From: Prevotella sp.
GTDB taxonomy: Bacteria; Bacteroidota; Bacteroidia; Bacteroidales; Bacteroidaceae
Direction of reading: 5' to 3'
Assembly (NCBI GenBank): GCA_016287755.1
Contig: JAEEWT010000005.1
Span: 121,001-185,000, forward strand
Length of the DNA stretch: 64,000 nucleotides
Shown here: one piece after another, positions 42,152-52,440 of the stretch
Position numbering within the stretch: position 1 is the first letter of the stretch
Layout: each line of letters starts with the position of its first letter
Position numbers and translations under genes: made by a program
The notes under the pieces: model-generated
Database searches by the model: none
What the model was told of the DNA's origin: nothing
What the model saw: only the letters and a program-made list of their open reading frames with translations

Positions 42152-43093
42152 TTAGAACAGCTTTGCTGGATAAACGCCCTCGTCAACCAACTGCTGGATA
42201 CGGTCAACCGTTGTCTGACGGTCGGCAGCATAGGTAACGCCAAACCACTTACTCGTGGTGTCGAGCACCTTCACTGTGGCAGTCTTCTCGTTGATGAGCT
42301 TGTTCACCATCAGCGGGATAAAGAACTCTGCCTTGAGGTTCGTCATGTTCTTCGGATCGCTGAGGAATTCCTTGAAGTATGCCTCAGAGTACTCAAAGTA
42401 ATCGGGTGTGAAGCCCCACATATTCATGGACACAGGGGTGTTATCATCTACAGACACCCATGCACCGTTCTCATCCTTGTAGCGGATGGGCTCGCTGGCA
42501 GCACCAGCGTTGGAGCCATCCTCGGCACAGCGCACAATCTCCGTACGCTCTACCACGGTTGTGAGATGGTCGTGCTCATCCTTGGAACAGATACCACGGG
42601 CCACGGTACCGTTTTCCGACAGGGTGTTGCCTACACGGAAGCCCACCATAGCATACTGGTTACGGGCACCTTCAGGCAGTTCGCTCAGGTACTTGCCGAT
42701 TACCATGAAAGCATCACGGTTGTAGAAATCATCACAGTTGATGACCAGGAAGGGCTCCTTGATCACATCCTTGCCCATGAGCACTGCATGGTTGGTTCCC
42801 CATGGCTTGACACGTCCTTCAGGAACGCTGAATCCCTCGGGCAGCGCATCCAATCCCTGGAAACACAGCTCACAGGGAATCTTATCCTCATATTTCGACA
42901 GGATCTGGGTACGGAACTGCTCTTCGAAGTCCTTGCGGATGACCCATACCACCTTACCGAATCCGGCCTGGATGGCGTCGTAGATACTATAGTCCATGAT
43001 GGTCTCGCCGTTTGGTCCCAGACCATCGAGCTGCTTCAGTCCGCCATAACGGCTTCCCATGCCAGCAGCGAGCAAAAAAAGAGTCGGTTTCAT
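42152..43093 (-). CDS. sugar-phosphate nucleotidyltransferase
   Basis: A 313-residue NTP-transferase of the GT-A/nucleotidyltransferase fold. The nucleotide loop is LLAAGMGSRYGGLKQLDGLGP, with PFLVINCDDFYNRDAF as the metal-binding part. Members activate sugar phosphates to NDP-sugars; this subgroup is widespread in Bacteroidota with no proven substrate. A TACTTTTG box at 43128-43135 probably starts it. Confidence 0.75.
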   Translation of the reverse strand: MKPTLFLLAAGMGSRYGGLKQLDGLGPNGETIMDYSIYDAIQAGFGKVVWVIRKDFEEQFRTQILSKYEDKIPCELCFQGLDALPEGFSVPEGRVKPWGTNHAVLMGKDVIKEPFLVINCDDFYNRDAFMVIGKYLSELPEGARNQYAMVGFRVGNTLSENGTVARGICSKDEHDHLTTVVERTEIVRCAEDGSNAGAASEPIRYKDENGAWVSVDDNTPVSMNMWGFTPDYFEYSEAYFKEFLSDPKNMTNLKAEFFIPLMVNKLINEKTATVKVLDTTSKWFGVTYAADRQTTVDRIQQLVDEGVYPAKLF

Positions 43094-43182
43094 CTTCTTC
43101 TATTGTTTATCTGTTGTATTGTTGCTGCAAAAGTAATACATTTTGGGCAGAATCTGCCATCACCGTTCCGAATTAACATTCA

Positions 43183-45627
43183 TTAGAAGGGATATCCCAC
43201 AGCGATATGTAAGGCCTGTCCGTCACCAAAGCGGCGTATATTATAGAATCCGCTCTTTCCTGTGTCATAGGGCACGTGCAGACCGATACCCCAGTCGAGA
43301 CGGAGCACGAGGAAATCGAGGTCATAACGCAAGCCGATACCCGTACCCAATGCCATCTGACGATAGAACCGGTCGAACTTAAAGGCAGATCCATCCATAG
43401 CGGCATCGGTGGCGGCATCCCCGTAGTGCTCCTTCATGGTCCACACATTTCCTCCATCGAGGAAGATGGCACCATACAATCCATTGAACAGTCGGGTGCG
43501 GTATTCAAGGTTCCCCAGCAGCTTCACATCACCGTTCTGGAACAGATACGAGAAGCCAGCCTCCTCCATCGGCTTGAAGTTACCAGGCCCGATACTTCTC
43601 ACGGTGAAGGCACGGATGCTGTTGGCGCCTCCCACATAGAACATCTCGCTGAACGGTGCTTTTCCACTGTTGCCATAGGCATAGATCACTCCAGCATTGA
43701 GATGTCCCACCAACTGCGAGGTACTACTCAATCGCCAGTGCTTGGTGAAATCGGTCTCTATCTTCACAAACTGCGAATAAGGATTGTTGAACATCTCCTT
43801 GTCCTCGGTATTCCATTTCTTACCGAAAGCCATATAGGCCAACGACGAGAGGTTTCCGGCTTCAGACACCGTTGTTTCCCATGTCACAGGACTGTGCAGG
43901 GATGGCGGACTGACATAATGGAAGGTATAGCGCATCTTGGGGATGAACACATCATGCATCGTCGCAGTGAGGTAAGGATTACTGCTAACAATGCTATCGA
44001 AGCCATGGGTGGTGTGCACCAGATGCTGGTAGGTGATGGTGAGCGGACTCAGTTCATGACGACGGTTCTGCGCTTTCTGCCAACGGTAGGTCCATTCACC
44101 ACTGAAGTTCACCATCTTGAAATAGCTGGGACGGTTCAGGGTGTTGCGCGACATCTTGGCAAGGGTTGACGGCGTACTGTAGTAACGCTGCACTTGACGG
44201 CGGTGCGTTCGCTGGTGATGCATGGTGGTGTCTCTCAGAGCCGCCTCCCTCCTTCTGCTGGCCCGCTGCTCCAGCCATTCACGCCAAGGTAACACAATAC
44301 GGGGGAACTCCAGCGAGGCACTGATACCATACTCGTACGAATTCAACCGCTTACTACCGTAGCTGCCTTGTGCCCGCTGCCACTCGTAAGAGCCGTGCAG
44401 GTTGATGTCCAGCAGTTCTCCACCTCTGAAGGCGTTACGCTTGGTGAAACCTAACACCAGCTCAGGACCGAACCTACCTGATGTCTTGTTCTTCAGGTTC
44501 GTCTCAATATAGCTGTCGTACGGTTTATCGAGCACGCAGTTCAGATTCAAGTCAAGGGTGTCCGGATGAGAGGTGAAAGTTGTATCCCGGGGTGTGAAAG
44601 TGAAGTCGACCATACCAAAGATACCCGTACTGTTGATCTTCGCCACCGACTCCAAGTATTTGTCATAGCTGTACGGCTGACCATGCCGCAGCTTCATGTT
44701 GTTCATGATGACGCTCAGACGTACCGGCGGACGACGACCATGGAAACGCACCTTGAAGGAGCGACGCCCCATGGAGTCGGTCAGCTCCTGCATGAACTGT
44801 CGGCGTAAGTCGATGGTCACCTTACCTATATACCACTTATGCGTTGCCTCTTTAGGGAGATCATCGGCAGCCTGCAAACGCAGCTGTACCTTACCAGGAA
44901 CGGCGAGCGTGTCAGCCAGATACGAGGCGTAGCCGTTCTGGAAATAGAAATATCCGTTGTTGCGGAAGAGGTTGGTGATACGGGTACGCTCTGCATCAAG
45001 AGCCGGAACGGTGAAGGCATCGCCTGTACGGATCATGGCCTCGTTCATGGTAGAGCTGATCAGACTATCGGCTCCTTCAGGGAAGTTCACATAGTCGATG
45101 CTGTCAACCGTGAACAGATGACCCATCTTCACCGTATAACCGATCTTGGCTTTCTTGGGGTTCCGACGAGGGATGGTGTCGTAGGTGACGGAGCCGCGGA
45201 AATAGCCATACTTACGCAATACCGACTGTGCCACGGAGGCACGCAAGGCGGGATTCACCCAACTCATCAGCACGGGCTGTTTACCGAACGACTTCGTCAT
45301 CCACTTGGCAAAGCCGCTTTCCTTGTCGTTGAAAGCATTCCATATCCATAAGCCATAAGGGAACGGAGTACGATAATAGCTGCTACCGAACAGGGCTCCG
45401 TTAGGTGCCGTAGCCAGTGCCGCCTCCACCTCCACCTGCGTATCGATGAAATTGGAATTGCGCTCGTAGTCCTGGTAATCAATCTTGGTAAGACCCACAA
45501 ACAGCTGATCACCCTCGGGCACTCCCTTGGTAGTTGAGCAAGAGAAACATACCCAGGAACAGAGGAACATCGTCAAAAGACTGATTCCCGTAGATACCTT
45601 ATTATATATGTTGCGTCTATGATCCAT
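43183..45627 (-). CDS. tamL: BamA/TamA-family outer-membrane lipoprotein TamL
   Basis: An 814-residue protein. The signal ends at a lipobox (VCFSCSTTKGVPEGDQLFVG), POTRA-like domains occupy ~35-370, and the C-terminal Omp85 barrel has the conserved turn around FYVGGANSIRAFTVRSIGPG and a last strand ending HIAVGYPF. TamL is the Bacteroidota lipidated counterpart of TamA; with TamB it builds a bridge from inner to outer membrane for lipid transport or barrel assembly. It starts 13 bp after tamB. ATG 45627 is preferred over a TTG three codons upstream. Confidence 0.9.
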   Translation of the reverse strand: MDHRRNIYNKVSTGISLLTMFLCSWVCFSCSTTKGVPEGDQLFVGLTKIDYQDYERNSNFIDTQVEVEAALATAPNGALFGSSYYRTPFPYGLWIWNAFNDKESGFAKWMTKSFGKQPVLMSWVNPALRASVAQSVLRKYGYFRGSVTYDTIPRRNPKKAKIGYTVKMGHLFTVDSIDYVNFPEGADSLISSTMNEAMIRTGDAFTVPALDAERTRITNLFRNNGYFYFQNGYASYLADTLAVPGKVQLRLQAADDLPKEATHKWYIGKVTIDLRRQFMQELTDSMGRRSFKVRFHGRRPPVRLSVIMNNMKLRHGQPYSYDKYLESVAKINSTGIFGMVDFTFTPRDTTFTSHPDTLDLNLNCVLDKPYDSYIETNLKNKTSGRFGPELVLGFTKRNAFRGGELLDINLHGSYEWQRAQGSYGSKRLNSYEYGISASLEFPRIVLPWREWLEQRASRRREAALRDTTMHHQRTHRRQVQRYYSTPSTLAKMSRNTLNRPSYFKMVNFSGEWTYRWQKAQNRRHELSPLTITYQHLVHTTHGFDSIVSSNPYLTATMHDVFIPKMRYTFHYVSPPSLHSPVTWETTVSEAGNLSSLAYMAFGKKWNTEDKEMFNNPYSQFVKIETDFTKHWRLSSTSQLVGHLNAGVIYAYGNSGKAPFSEMFYVGGANSIRAFTVRSIGPGNFKPMEEAGFSYLFQNGDVKLLGNLEYRTRLFNGLYGAIFLDGGNVWTMKEHYGDAATDAAMDGSAFKFDRFYRQMALGTGIGLRYDLDFLVLRLDWGIGLHVPYDTGKSGFYNIRRFGDGQALHIAVGYPF

Positions 45628-45640
45628 GATTGTCAACCTT

Positions 45641-48600
45641 TCATTGTTTGTATTCCACCGCTTTCACTACGATGGAGTCAGGAATGATTACCTTTTCCGT
45701 TGGAACCAGATCAGGTATCTCCTGAGTATCGCTCTTGAAACGGAAGATATCCTTGAAATGCTGCAGTGTGCGTCGCCAGATGAAACCACCGCCGTATTCC
45801 TGTGTATAGCCCTCCAACCAGTCGTAACTGTTGTTGTCAAAGAACAGCTTCACATACTTGTTCGCTGTATCATCCAAACGGTATTCGAGGGTTACATTGT
45901 CGAAGAACGACTCGTTGCCATAGGCATTCTGTGCACCTGTCGACACCTTTCCACCCACCGATATCTTCACACGGTTATTCCAGAACCGCTTGGCGAAACG
46001 GAAGGAGTAGTCGGTATGCATGGTACCAGAAGCATCGGTAGCATTATCCAGACCGATGGAGAGGTCGAGTGTGCGAAGGGCATTACCTGTGATATTGTTG
46101 ATCTCGTTCTCGAGGAAGCTGCTCAGGGCACCGTTCATCGAGAAGCCGCTGGTGTTTCCGTCGGCCAGGTACATACCCGTGGTGAGCATCGTTACCGCCA
46201 GCTTACCCCGCTGTTCCACACTCATCTGCTGCAACTCATTATGCAGCGCCATATCCTCCGGTGCATCGAGTGTGAACTCCAGTCCCATGTCGTTCAGCGT
46301 CTTGGTGATAATCACACCGCATTCAAAGTTCACGCCGCGCCCCACTCCATTGGCATTCGACACCGTGGCCTTGGTCTTCTCCGTGGCCGTGATGTTCAGC
46401 GTAGGATTCATCGGGTCGCCCGTAAACTCAATATAACTTCCATCCTGAATGGTGAAGGTCTTCAACGGGATGATGGGGAGCGAGTATTTCATCTCACCGT
46501 TATCCAACGTATAACGCCCCGTCAGTCGGAGGTTATCTGCCGTATTATACTGCATGCGCAGGTTTCCGCCACCCATCAGGTCGATATAGTTCGAGTGGTC
46601 GGCATTCAGGTAAGCCATGATATGAGCACCCTTAGCCACGGCCATGGTAAGATCCATGCGGAATCCGTTCAGCGGCGGACGGTTCACGATGGTCTCTGTG
46701 GTATCGGTAAAGTCGGTGAACTTTACTAGTTCATCCAACTGGTTATCGGTAGTCAATGGTGAATCGCGCAGCACATAGCTTAGGTCGGTGGTTCCCAGCA
46801 CATCCAACTTACCGCGCATACTCAGATTCTCCAGCGGTCCGCTCAATGTTCCGAAGAAGTTCACGAAGGCCTTGCCGAAGGCTACACTGTTAGGCTGCTC
46901 CTTGGCATTGATAATCTCGTAGTTGTCCGCCCGCATCCTGACGTTCATATTCATTCTGTTGAGATCAGAGAAGTCGATGTTTCCCGCAAGGTTCAGCGGG
47001 TTCTCGTTATGGGCGTACATCTCGAAGTTCTCCAGGAGCAGATGACTGCCTACGATGCGTACCGGGTCGTTACTGAAGCGCAGATCCATACCATAGGGTA
47101 CACTTACCAAATGACAGGAGTCGAGGAACACCTCTCCATCCACCCTGGGCTTGTCGAGCGAACCCTTCACGGTCAGCTCACCTTCACCATAACCCTTGAA
47201 GCCGAACAGCTGATCGGGAATGAAGCCGTTGACAAGCGAGATAGGCAGTCGGTCCAGATTCACCACCAGGTCCATGTTCTCCTTACCCTTCGGCTGATAG
47301 GTACCCGATATCGTTCCCACCTCCATACCTTCCACGGCCAGTGTACCATCCACGAAGTGTGAACCATCGTCCATCGGCATATAGACAAACTCCGTACCTA
47401 GGTTACCCATCTTACTACCTTCATAGTACAAGCCGTTGCCTTCCATCGATGAAGACACCGTAAAGTGATCACCCTCCTGTACATAGTGGAAGTCACCATT
47501 GAGGAATCCCTTGATATCAGGCATGTAAGGAATCACCGATACCAACTCCTCGAGATTCAGCTTATTCAGCGATAACGTTATATCCTGCAAGGCATCCAGA
47601 TTCTCGTCGTTTGAATAAACCTTCAAACCCGTACCGTCGTCGGCCAAGATCTCCAGATTGGCCGACACCCTTTTATTGTCAGCCAGATACACATAGTTAT
47701 CATCATTGATGCGAGCCGGACGGTAGGCAATGACGGCATCTTTCGAGAGCAGGTGCAGACGGATACCGTTATCTTCCATTGCAGCCTCAGCACCGAGGCG
47801 CACCCCCAGCTTGTCGTTGGAATCATAATACCGCAGGTTCACACCAGCTCCCTTCTCCATCAGATAACCGTCGAACAAGGTATTGAACACGAACTGCGGG
47901 TTCTTGGTGTTGTTACGCACCTGACCGTTGAAGGTGATGTTCGTACTGTCTGACACGAAGTTCAGTCGTACGGTATCCAACTGCACGCTATCAGCCATCA
48001 GCGACAGGATCTTCATCTGTCCGTTCAGTCCGTCCTGCGGAGAGGTAACCATATCGATGTCGGCCTTCGCAAACGTGTAGCCCTCACGCTCCAACATTCG
48101 CACAAAGAAGTTATCATTCCCGGTATGCAGTCGGATACGTGCCGTGGGGAACTTCCGTCGCAGTGCCATCTGGTCGATATGCTTCTCCTTAGTCTGCTTG
48201 CCCAGCTCTGTCATCAGCTGGTCACCAACCTTCATCAACTGCTTATAACCACCTTTCGCATCCATGTCGAGATGGAAGTCACCGCAGTCAACCACCGCAT
48301 GAGTGGTATCCCGACGTGTCAGCACGTCCAGTACCACATCATCAGGACGATATGTCTCCCGACTGTCTCGAACGGTGATATCAGAAGCCATTCCCTGCAC
48401 CTGGTAGAAGTCGTTCATATCGGTAGCCACATCGAAGTGTCCGCACATCGTAACTGTCATCGGTTCATCGGTAAGATGCAGTTTATAGAGGTCGGCATGC
48501 AGCACATCAGCGGCTATCGTGGCCTTGATATTCTTCTTGTTGGTGAGCGCATCAACGGTGAACTGTCCTTTCAGCAACGGATTCTTAGAATCTATATCTG

Positions 48601-50287
48601 CCTTCATCCTACCGTTCTTCACCATAGCCGTGGCATTCATACCATCTAGGTTATACTGTCCATACTGGAACTTCTTGATGCGTGCCTTAGCCTGCAGGTT
48701 CGTCTTGGGTGAGAGGAAATCAGTACCTTGTCCCTTCAAATCGATATCACCGGTAAAGGCGCCCATCTCATACCCCGGCAGGAAATGGCGCAACTGAAGA
48801 TTGTTCACCGTCATGTTTGTCTGATACCTCATGGACTTCGTGTCGATATCAGCCTTTCCCTTTACACTACCCTTCCCTTCGGTGGCAGTGAAGTCGGCAC
48901 GGTACCTATTACCGTCAGCCTTAAAGTTTCCCTTTACACCGATACCCTGCGGTATGCGGATTCCCTCCAGCGTCTTCGGATCGACTAACGACGTCAGGAA
49001 GTTGATGTTATATGTCTTGGCATCAAGGGTGACATCTGCCACCATCTTATCAGGATCTGTGGGATTCATCACATAGCCCCGTGCATTGATATTAAAGGCG
49101 GAGGGCAGTTTAGCGTTCAGTCCAGTGAACTCAATACGGTTCATATTACCAGAAAGAACGGTCTTCACGGTTAGCGGCTGGTTCGGCCACTGACGGACGA
49201 ACTTGGTAGGCATACCACCTAAGAAGCGCATGATGTCCTGTTTCCCCAAGGAGCCGTCGGCTGAAACGTGAATCTTTCCAGGCTGTTGGTCGGCAAAAGC
49301 ATTCTGATCCATCACTACATGCGCATCCAGACTCGATTCTGGTGTGCGCAGTTTCAGATCAGGTAAATAGAACTTCTTGTCGTCCATGGCAAACCCGCCC
49401 TTCAGTTCCGTCACTTCCAATCCGCTCTGCTCCTTCAAGGAACAAGAGCGCACGTTAAGACTAAGCTTGGGGGAACTATAGGAAAGGGAGTCGATTCCCA
49501 ACTGGATATCCCGTACGTTCAGGTGGTTGTAGTCAAGACCTTTCACCTTGGGTGCGAAACGATCATCATAAGCCAAGGCACCATCGTTCCAATCGAGTCG
49601 TTTCACCTTATACTCACCCTTGTACAGATCGAAGAATCCTTCTTTGGCCTCTACCTTTCCCAAATGAGCCGCCACCTGCAAGGTGTCGTTCGGCATGCGT
49701 ACGGTTACATCACTTCGGTCGATATTCAGTTGGTCGACACTGATCTTCCAGAAGTTCTCACTCTTCGTCGTATCGGGCGGAACGGTATCACTCAGCTGCA
49801 CATCTATCTTCGCGTCGGCCAACTGAGCCTCGTTGACACGAAGAAGCTGTCCTTTCAGGTCGATGCCATGACTGGCAAGGTGCATATTGCCCACCTTACC
49901 TTTCACCCAGGCCTCAGGAACAAAATGCGTGGTATTGAAAGTCAGGTCGGTGAAATCCAAGGCATCTATCTCCACCTGTTTCTTCAACAAGGGCCGCAGC
50001 TGCACGTTGACCACCAGCTTACGCACATCAGCCACCGTATCTTTCTGCCCAGGAAGAGAATCGTTGGGCTGCAGCACACGCAGTCCTTCCACACCGAGGT
50101 TCAGAGGGAACTCCAGGTTCACACGCTCCACGGTGATCTCCATACCGGTCTTCTCTGAGGCAACACGAGCCACCTGCTTCACTGCCCAGTTCTGTACAGG
50201 GGGCAAGTAAAGCAGTACGGCCAATAGTACAATCAGCAGAATAGGAATGGCGACGGCCAAGGCCGTCCATTTCAACGCTTTCTTCAT
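45641..50287 (-). CDS. tamB: translocation and assembly module protein TamB
   Basis: A 1548-residue protein with an N-terminal transmembrane anchor (WTALAVAIPILLIVLLAVLLYL) and a very long beta-helical region of repeated strands, ending in the DUF490/TamB C-terminal domain (~1200-1548; SLEYRLDDTANKYVKLF-like tail). It spans the periplasm as a hydrophobic groove and acts with TamL. A TATCTTTG box at 50318-50325 probably starts the tamB-tamL transcript. Confidence 0.9.
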   Translation of the reverse strand: MKKALKWTALAVAIPILLIVLLAVLLYLPPVQNWAVKQVARVASEKTGMEITVERVNLEFPLNLGVEGLRVLQPNDSLPGQKDTVADVRKLVVNVQLRPLLKKQVEIDALDFTDLTFNTTHFVPEAWVKGKVGNMHLASHGIDLKGQLLRVNEAQLADAKIDVQLSDTVPPDTTKSENFWKISVDQLNIDRSDVTVRMPNDTLQVAAHLGKVEAKEGFFDLYKGEYKVKRLDWNDGALAYDDRFAPKVKGLDYNHLNVRDIQLGIDSLSYSSPKLSLNVRSCSLKEQSGLEVTELKGGFAMDDKKFYLPDLKLRTPESSLDAHVVMDQNAFADQQPGKIHVSADGSLGKQDIMRFLGGMPTKFVRQWPNQPLTVKTVLSGNMNRIEFTGLNAKLPSAFNINARGYVMNPTDPDKMVADVTLDAKTYNINFLTSLVDPKTLEGIRIPQGIGVKGNFKADGNRYRADFTATEGKGSVKGKADIDTKSMRYQTNMTVNNLQLRHFLPGYEMGAFTGDIDLKGQGTDFLSPKTNLQAKARIKKFQYGQYNLDGMNATAMVKNGRMKADIDSKNPLLKGQFTVDALTNKKNIKATIAADVLHADLYKLHLTDEPMTVTMCGHFDVATDMNDFYQVQGMASDITVRDSRETYRPDDVVLDVLTRRDTTHAVVDCGDFHLDMDAKGGYKQLMKVGDQLMTELGKQTKEKHIDQMALRRKFPTARIRLHTGNDNFFVRMLEREGYTFAKADIDMVTSPQDGLNGQMKILSLMADSVQLDTVRLNFVSDSTNITFNGQVRNNTKNPQFVFNTLFDGYLMEKGAGVNLRYYDSNDKLGVRLGAEAAMEDNGIRLHLLSKDAVIAYRPARINDDNYVYLADNKRVSANLEILADDGTGLKVYSNDENLDALQDITLSLNKLNLEELVSVIPYMPDIKGFLNGDFHYVQEGDHFTVSSSMEGNGLYYEGSKMGNLGTEFVYMPMDDGSHFVDGTLAVEGMEVGTISGTYQPKGKENMDLVVNLDRLPISLVNGFIPDQLFGFKGYGEGELTVKGSLDKPRVDGEVFLDSCHLVSVPYGMDLRFSNDPVRIVGSHLLLENFEMYAHNENPLNLAGNIDFSDLNRMNMNVRMRADNYEIINAKEQPNSVAFGKAFVNFFGTLSGPLENLSMRGKLDVLGTTDLSYVLRDSPLTTDNQLDELVKFTDFTDTTETIVNRPPLNGFRMDLTMAVAKGAHIMAYLNADHSNYIDLMGGGNLRMQYNTADNLRLTGRYTLDNGEMKYSLPIIPLKTFTIQDGSYIEFTGDPMNPTLNITATEKTKATVSNANGVGRGVNFECGVIITKTLNDMGLEFTLDAPEDMALHNELQQMSVEQRGKLAVTMLTTGMYLADGNTSGFSMNGALSSFLENEINNITGNALRTLDLSIGLDNATDASGTMHTDYSFRFAKRFWNNRVKISVGGKVSTGAQNAYGNESFFDNVTLEYRLDDTANKYVKLFFDNNSYDWLEGYTQEYGGGFIWRRTLQHFKDIFRFKSDTQEIPDLVPTEKVIIPDSIVVKAVEYKQ

Positions 50288-50415
50288 TTCGGTGCCTCTT
50301 CTTCACCTTATTGACGGCAAAGATACGAAAAATCTAATTAAGTGAGAAGAAAACACCAATAATTGTTTGCTGAAACGCTAAGATTATACAAAAATGCGGA
50401 ATGAAGACACCCGTA

Positions 50416-51081
50416 CTATTTAAACGACTGCCACAGGTTGTCGTTGGGCAACGGAGCCTCAACGGTGATTTGTTTCTTACTGACGGGATGAATAAACTCG
50501 ATCTTTCGCGCCAGCAACGAGATGCTGCCATCGGGATTACTTCGCTTGGCCCCATATTTCAGGTCGCCCTTGATGGGACAGCCCATCTTGGCCAGCTGAC
50601 AGCGGATCTGGTGGTGCCTACCCGTAAGCAGGTTCACTTCAATGAGTGTGTAGCGGTCGGACGCTCCGATTACCTTATACTGAAGTATCGCTTTCTTTGA
50701 TTGTGGCCGCTCGCGGTCGTAAGCATAGCTCTTGTTCTGTTTCTCATTGCGCACCAGCCAATGTGTGAGTGTACCCTCCATCTCCTTCGGTCGTTCCTGG
50801 GTAAGTGCCCAATAGGTCTTGTGCACCTCGTTGTTGCGGAACATATCATTAAGGCGCGACAAGGCTTTGGAGGTACGGGCAAAGACAACCAGACCACCAA
50901 CAGGACGGTCGAGACGGTGTACCACGCCAAGGAATACCTCGCCCGGCTTGGCATACTTCTCCTTGATGTATGCCTTCACTGTCTCTGACAGCGGTACATC
51001 GCCCGTCTTATCGCCCTGGACGATTTCACCGCTCTCCTTATTGACGATGATGATATGGTTGTCTTCGTAGAGTACTTGCAT
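50416..51081 (-). CDS. RluA family pseudouridine synthase
   Basis: A 221-residue pseudouridine synthase. The catalytic Asp is in HRLDRPVGGLVVFARTS; other motifs are TGRHHQIRCQLAKMGCPIKGD. There is no N-terminal S4 domain, so it resembles the compact RluA/TruC types, which modify rRNA or tRNA. Start 51081 fits the conserved beginning (MQVLYEDNHIIIVNKESG) and lies 10 bp after the alpha/beta hydrolase stop. Confidence 0.88.
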   Translation of the reverse strand: MQVLYEDNHIIIVNKESGEIVQGDKTGDVPLSETVKAYIKEKYAKPGEVFLGVVHRLDRPVGGLVVFARTSKALSRLNDMFRNNEVHKTYWALTQERPKEMEGTLTHWLVRNEKQNKSYAYDRERPQSKKAILQYKVIGASDRYTLIEVNLLTGRHHQIRCQLAKMGCPIKGDLKYGAKRSNPDGSISLLARKIEFIHPVSKKQITVEAPLPNDNLWQSFK

Positions 51082-51091
51082 AGAGGTATGA

Positions 51092-52345
51092 TTAGAGTCC
51101 TTTAATCCAGCTGGCAATGTCCTGTAACACCTCCGGCGAGATGGTTTCCTCAATCTGACCGTATTCAGAGGGAATACCTGTTGTACAGTGCTGGAAGAGA
51201 TGGTTAAGACCAAGATACTCCTTCACGAGATTCTTCTTTGACTTGGGCAACAGCTTTCGGATAGCCGTAAGGTTCTGCGAAGCAATGACCTGACAGTCGA
51301 GATCGCCATTCAGAGCAAACACCGGACAGCGGGTGCTGCGGATATTGCTTGTCGGGTCGTAGTCGATGAACCATCTCAGCCACGGCATCTCCTGAACATC
51401 TGGCTGCTGGCGGCATTTCTCTACAGTCATCGTAGCTGGTAATCCTGACAACGACATGATACGGTTGTTCTGCGCCGTTAACAATGTATCACCCTTCACA
51501 CCAGGCCCGGCCAGGGAAACTATGAAGTCGGTTTGTTTCTTTGCTCCAAGCATGAAGGCTATCAGTCCACCCTCGCTATGACCGAGTATTCCCACCTTAC
51601 TGAACTTATTCTGTTGGCGCAGGAACTCAATACCAGTTAAGGCATCACGCGTAAAGTCCTCCGAGGTGGCATTCTTCACATCGCCCCCAGTAGATTTGCC
51701 TGTAGCACGGTCGTCATAACGCAATGTGGCAATACCCTGACGAGCCAGATAATCGGCTATCACAAAAAACGGTTTATGATTGAAAACCTCTTCATCGCGG
51801 TTCTGCTGTCCACTACCCGAGACGAACAAGACAACCACAGGTTTATTCTTCGACTGCTTGTCATAGTCAACAGGGTAAGTAAGCGTACCCGCCAAGGTGG
51901 CACCATCTTTCTCGTTGCGGAACGTCACCTCCTCTGTCTCGTAAGGAAATGGTGGTTGTGGATTCTGCGGACGCTTCACCTCTGCCACATCACCTCTTGT
52001 CAGCACCAAGGGGATCTTCACGCCGTTCTGTGAGAACGTACCGTCGAGCTTTCCGTCTTTCAGTTTGGCACGGTAAGTCATCCCGATCTGCTCCACCTTG
52101 ATGGCCAGCGAGTCATCAGAAAGGAATTCCTTAAAGGTACCAATACCCTTAGCACCCTGATCCGGACTGTCGAGTGTTATCACTACATAGCCGTCGGCCT
52201 GTTCCAAGTGAAGCACCAACGTCAGCGATGCAGGACCAACATTCAGTTTGCCCGACCACGTGCCCAGCAGGGCTGTTGTAGATTGAACTTGGGCTTGCCC
52301 CGTCAGCGCGACAAGAGCAAGCAAGAGAAATATTATTTTCTTCAT
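51092..52345 (-). CDS. secreted alpha/beta hydrolase
   Basis: A 417-residue exported hydrolase (signal MKKIIFLLLALVALTGQAQ). The first ~120 residues are a beta-rich domain of the kind found before peptidase-S9-like hydrolases. The catalytic domain has KPVVVLFVSGSGQQNRD, nucleophile elbow GHSEGG, an Asp in ALNGDLDCQV and His in GLNHLFQ. Probably an esterase or peptidase; substrate unknown. A TACTTTTG -7 box (52364-52371) lies close to the start; 52351 is an alternative start. Confidence 0.8.
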   Translation of the reverse strand: MKKIIFLLLALVALTGQAQVQSTTALLGTWSGKLNVGPASLTLVLHLEQADGYVVITLDSPDQGAKGIGTFKEFLSDDSLAIKVEQIGMTYRAKLKDGKLDGTFSQNGVKIPLVLTRGDVAEVKRPQNPQPPFPYETEEVTFRNEKDGATLAGTLTYPVDYDKQSKNKPVVVLFVSGSGQQNRDEEVFNHKPFFVIADYLARQGIATLRYDDRATGKSTGGDVKNATSEDFTRDALTGIEFLRQQNKFSKVGILGHSEGGLIAFMLGAKKQTDFIVSLAGPGVKGDTLLTAQNNRIMSLSGLPATMTVEKCRQQPDVQEMPWLRWFIDYDPTSNIRSTRCPVFALNGDLDCQVIASQNLTAIRKLLPKSKKNLVKEYLGLNHLFQHCTTGIPSEYGQIEETISPEVLQDIASWIKGL

Positions 52346-52440
52346 ATTCATCTTATTTGAGTACAAAAGTACGAAATAATTACATAAAAACATGTAAAAA
52401 AACGGTTTCTTTATATGACACAACGCTTTTTATAGTCTTT

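Noticed and set aside
41963..43186. 407-codon rightward ORF
   Set aside because: Antisense to the nucleotidyltransferase and the start of the DHH gene, which have clear family motifs; the rightward translation has no recognisable domain.
43276..44169. 297-codon rightward ORF
   Set aside because: Lies fully antisense to the tamL barrel; His- and Ile-rich composition expected of a shadow frame.
45626..46729. 367-codon rightward ORF
   Set aside because: Antisense to tamB, with no signal, domain or promoter.
41018..52371. Lone TAnnTTTG boxes before DUF4827, nucleotidyltransferase, tamB and the alpha/beta hydrolase
   Set aside because: Good -7 matches but no TTTG at 19-20 bp; mentioned with the genes and not listed as full promoters.
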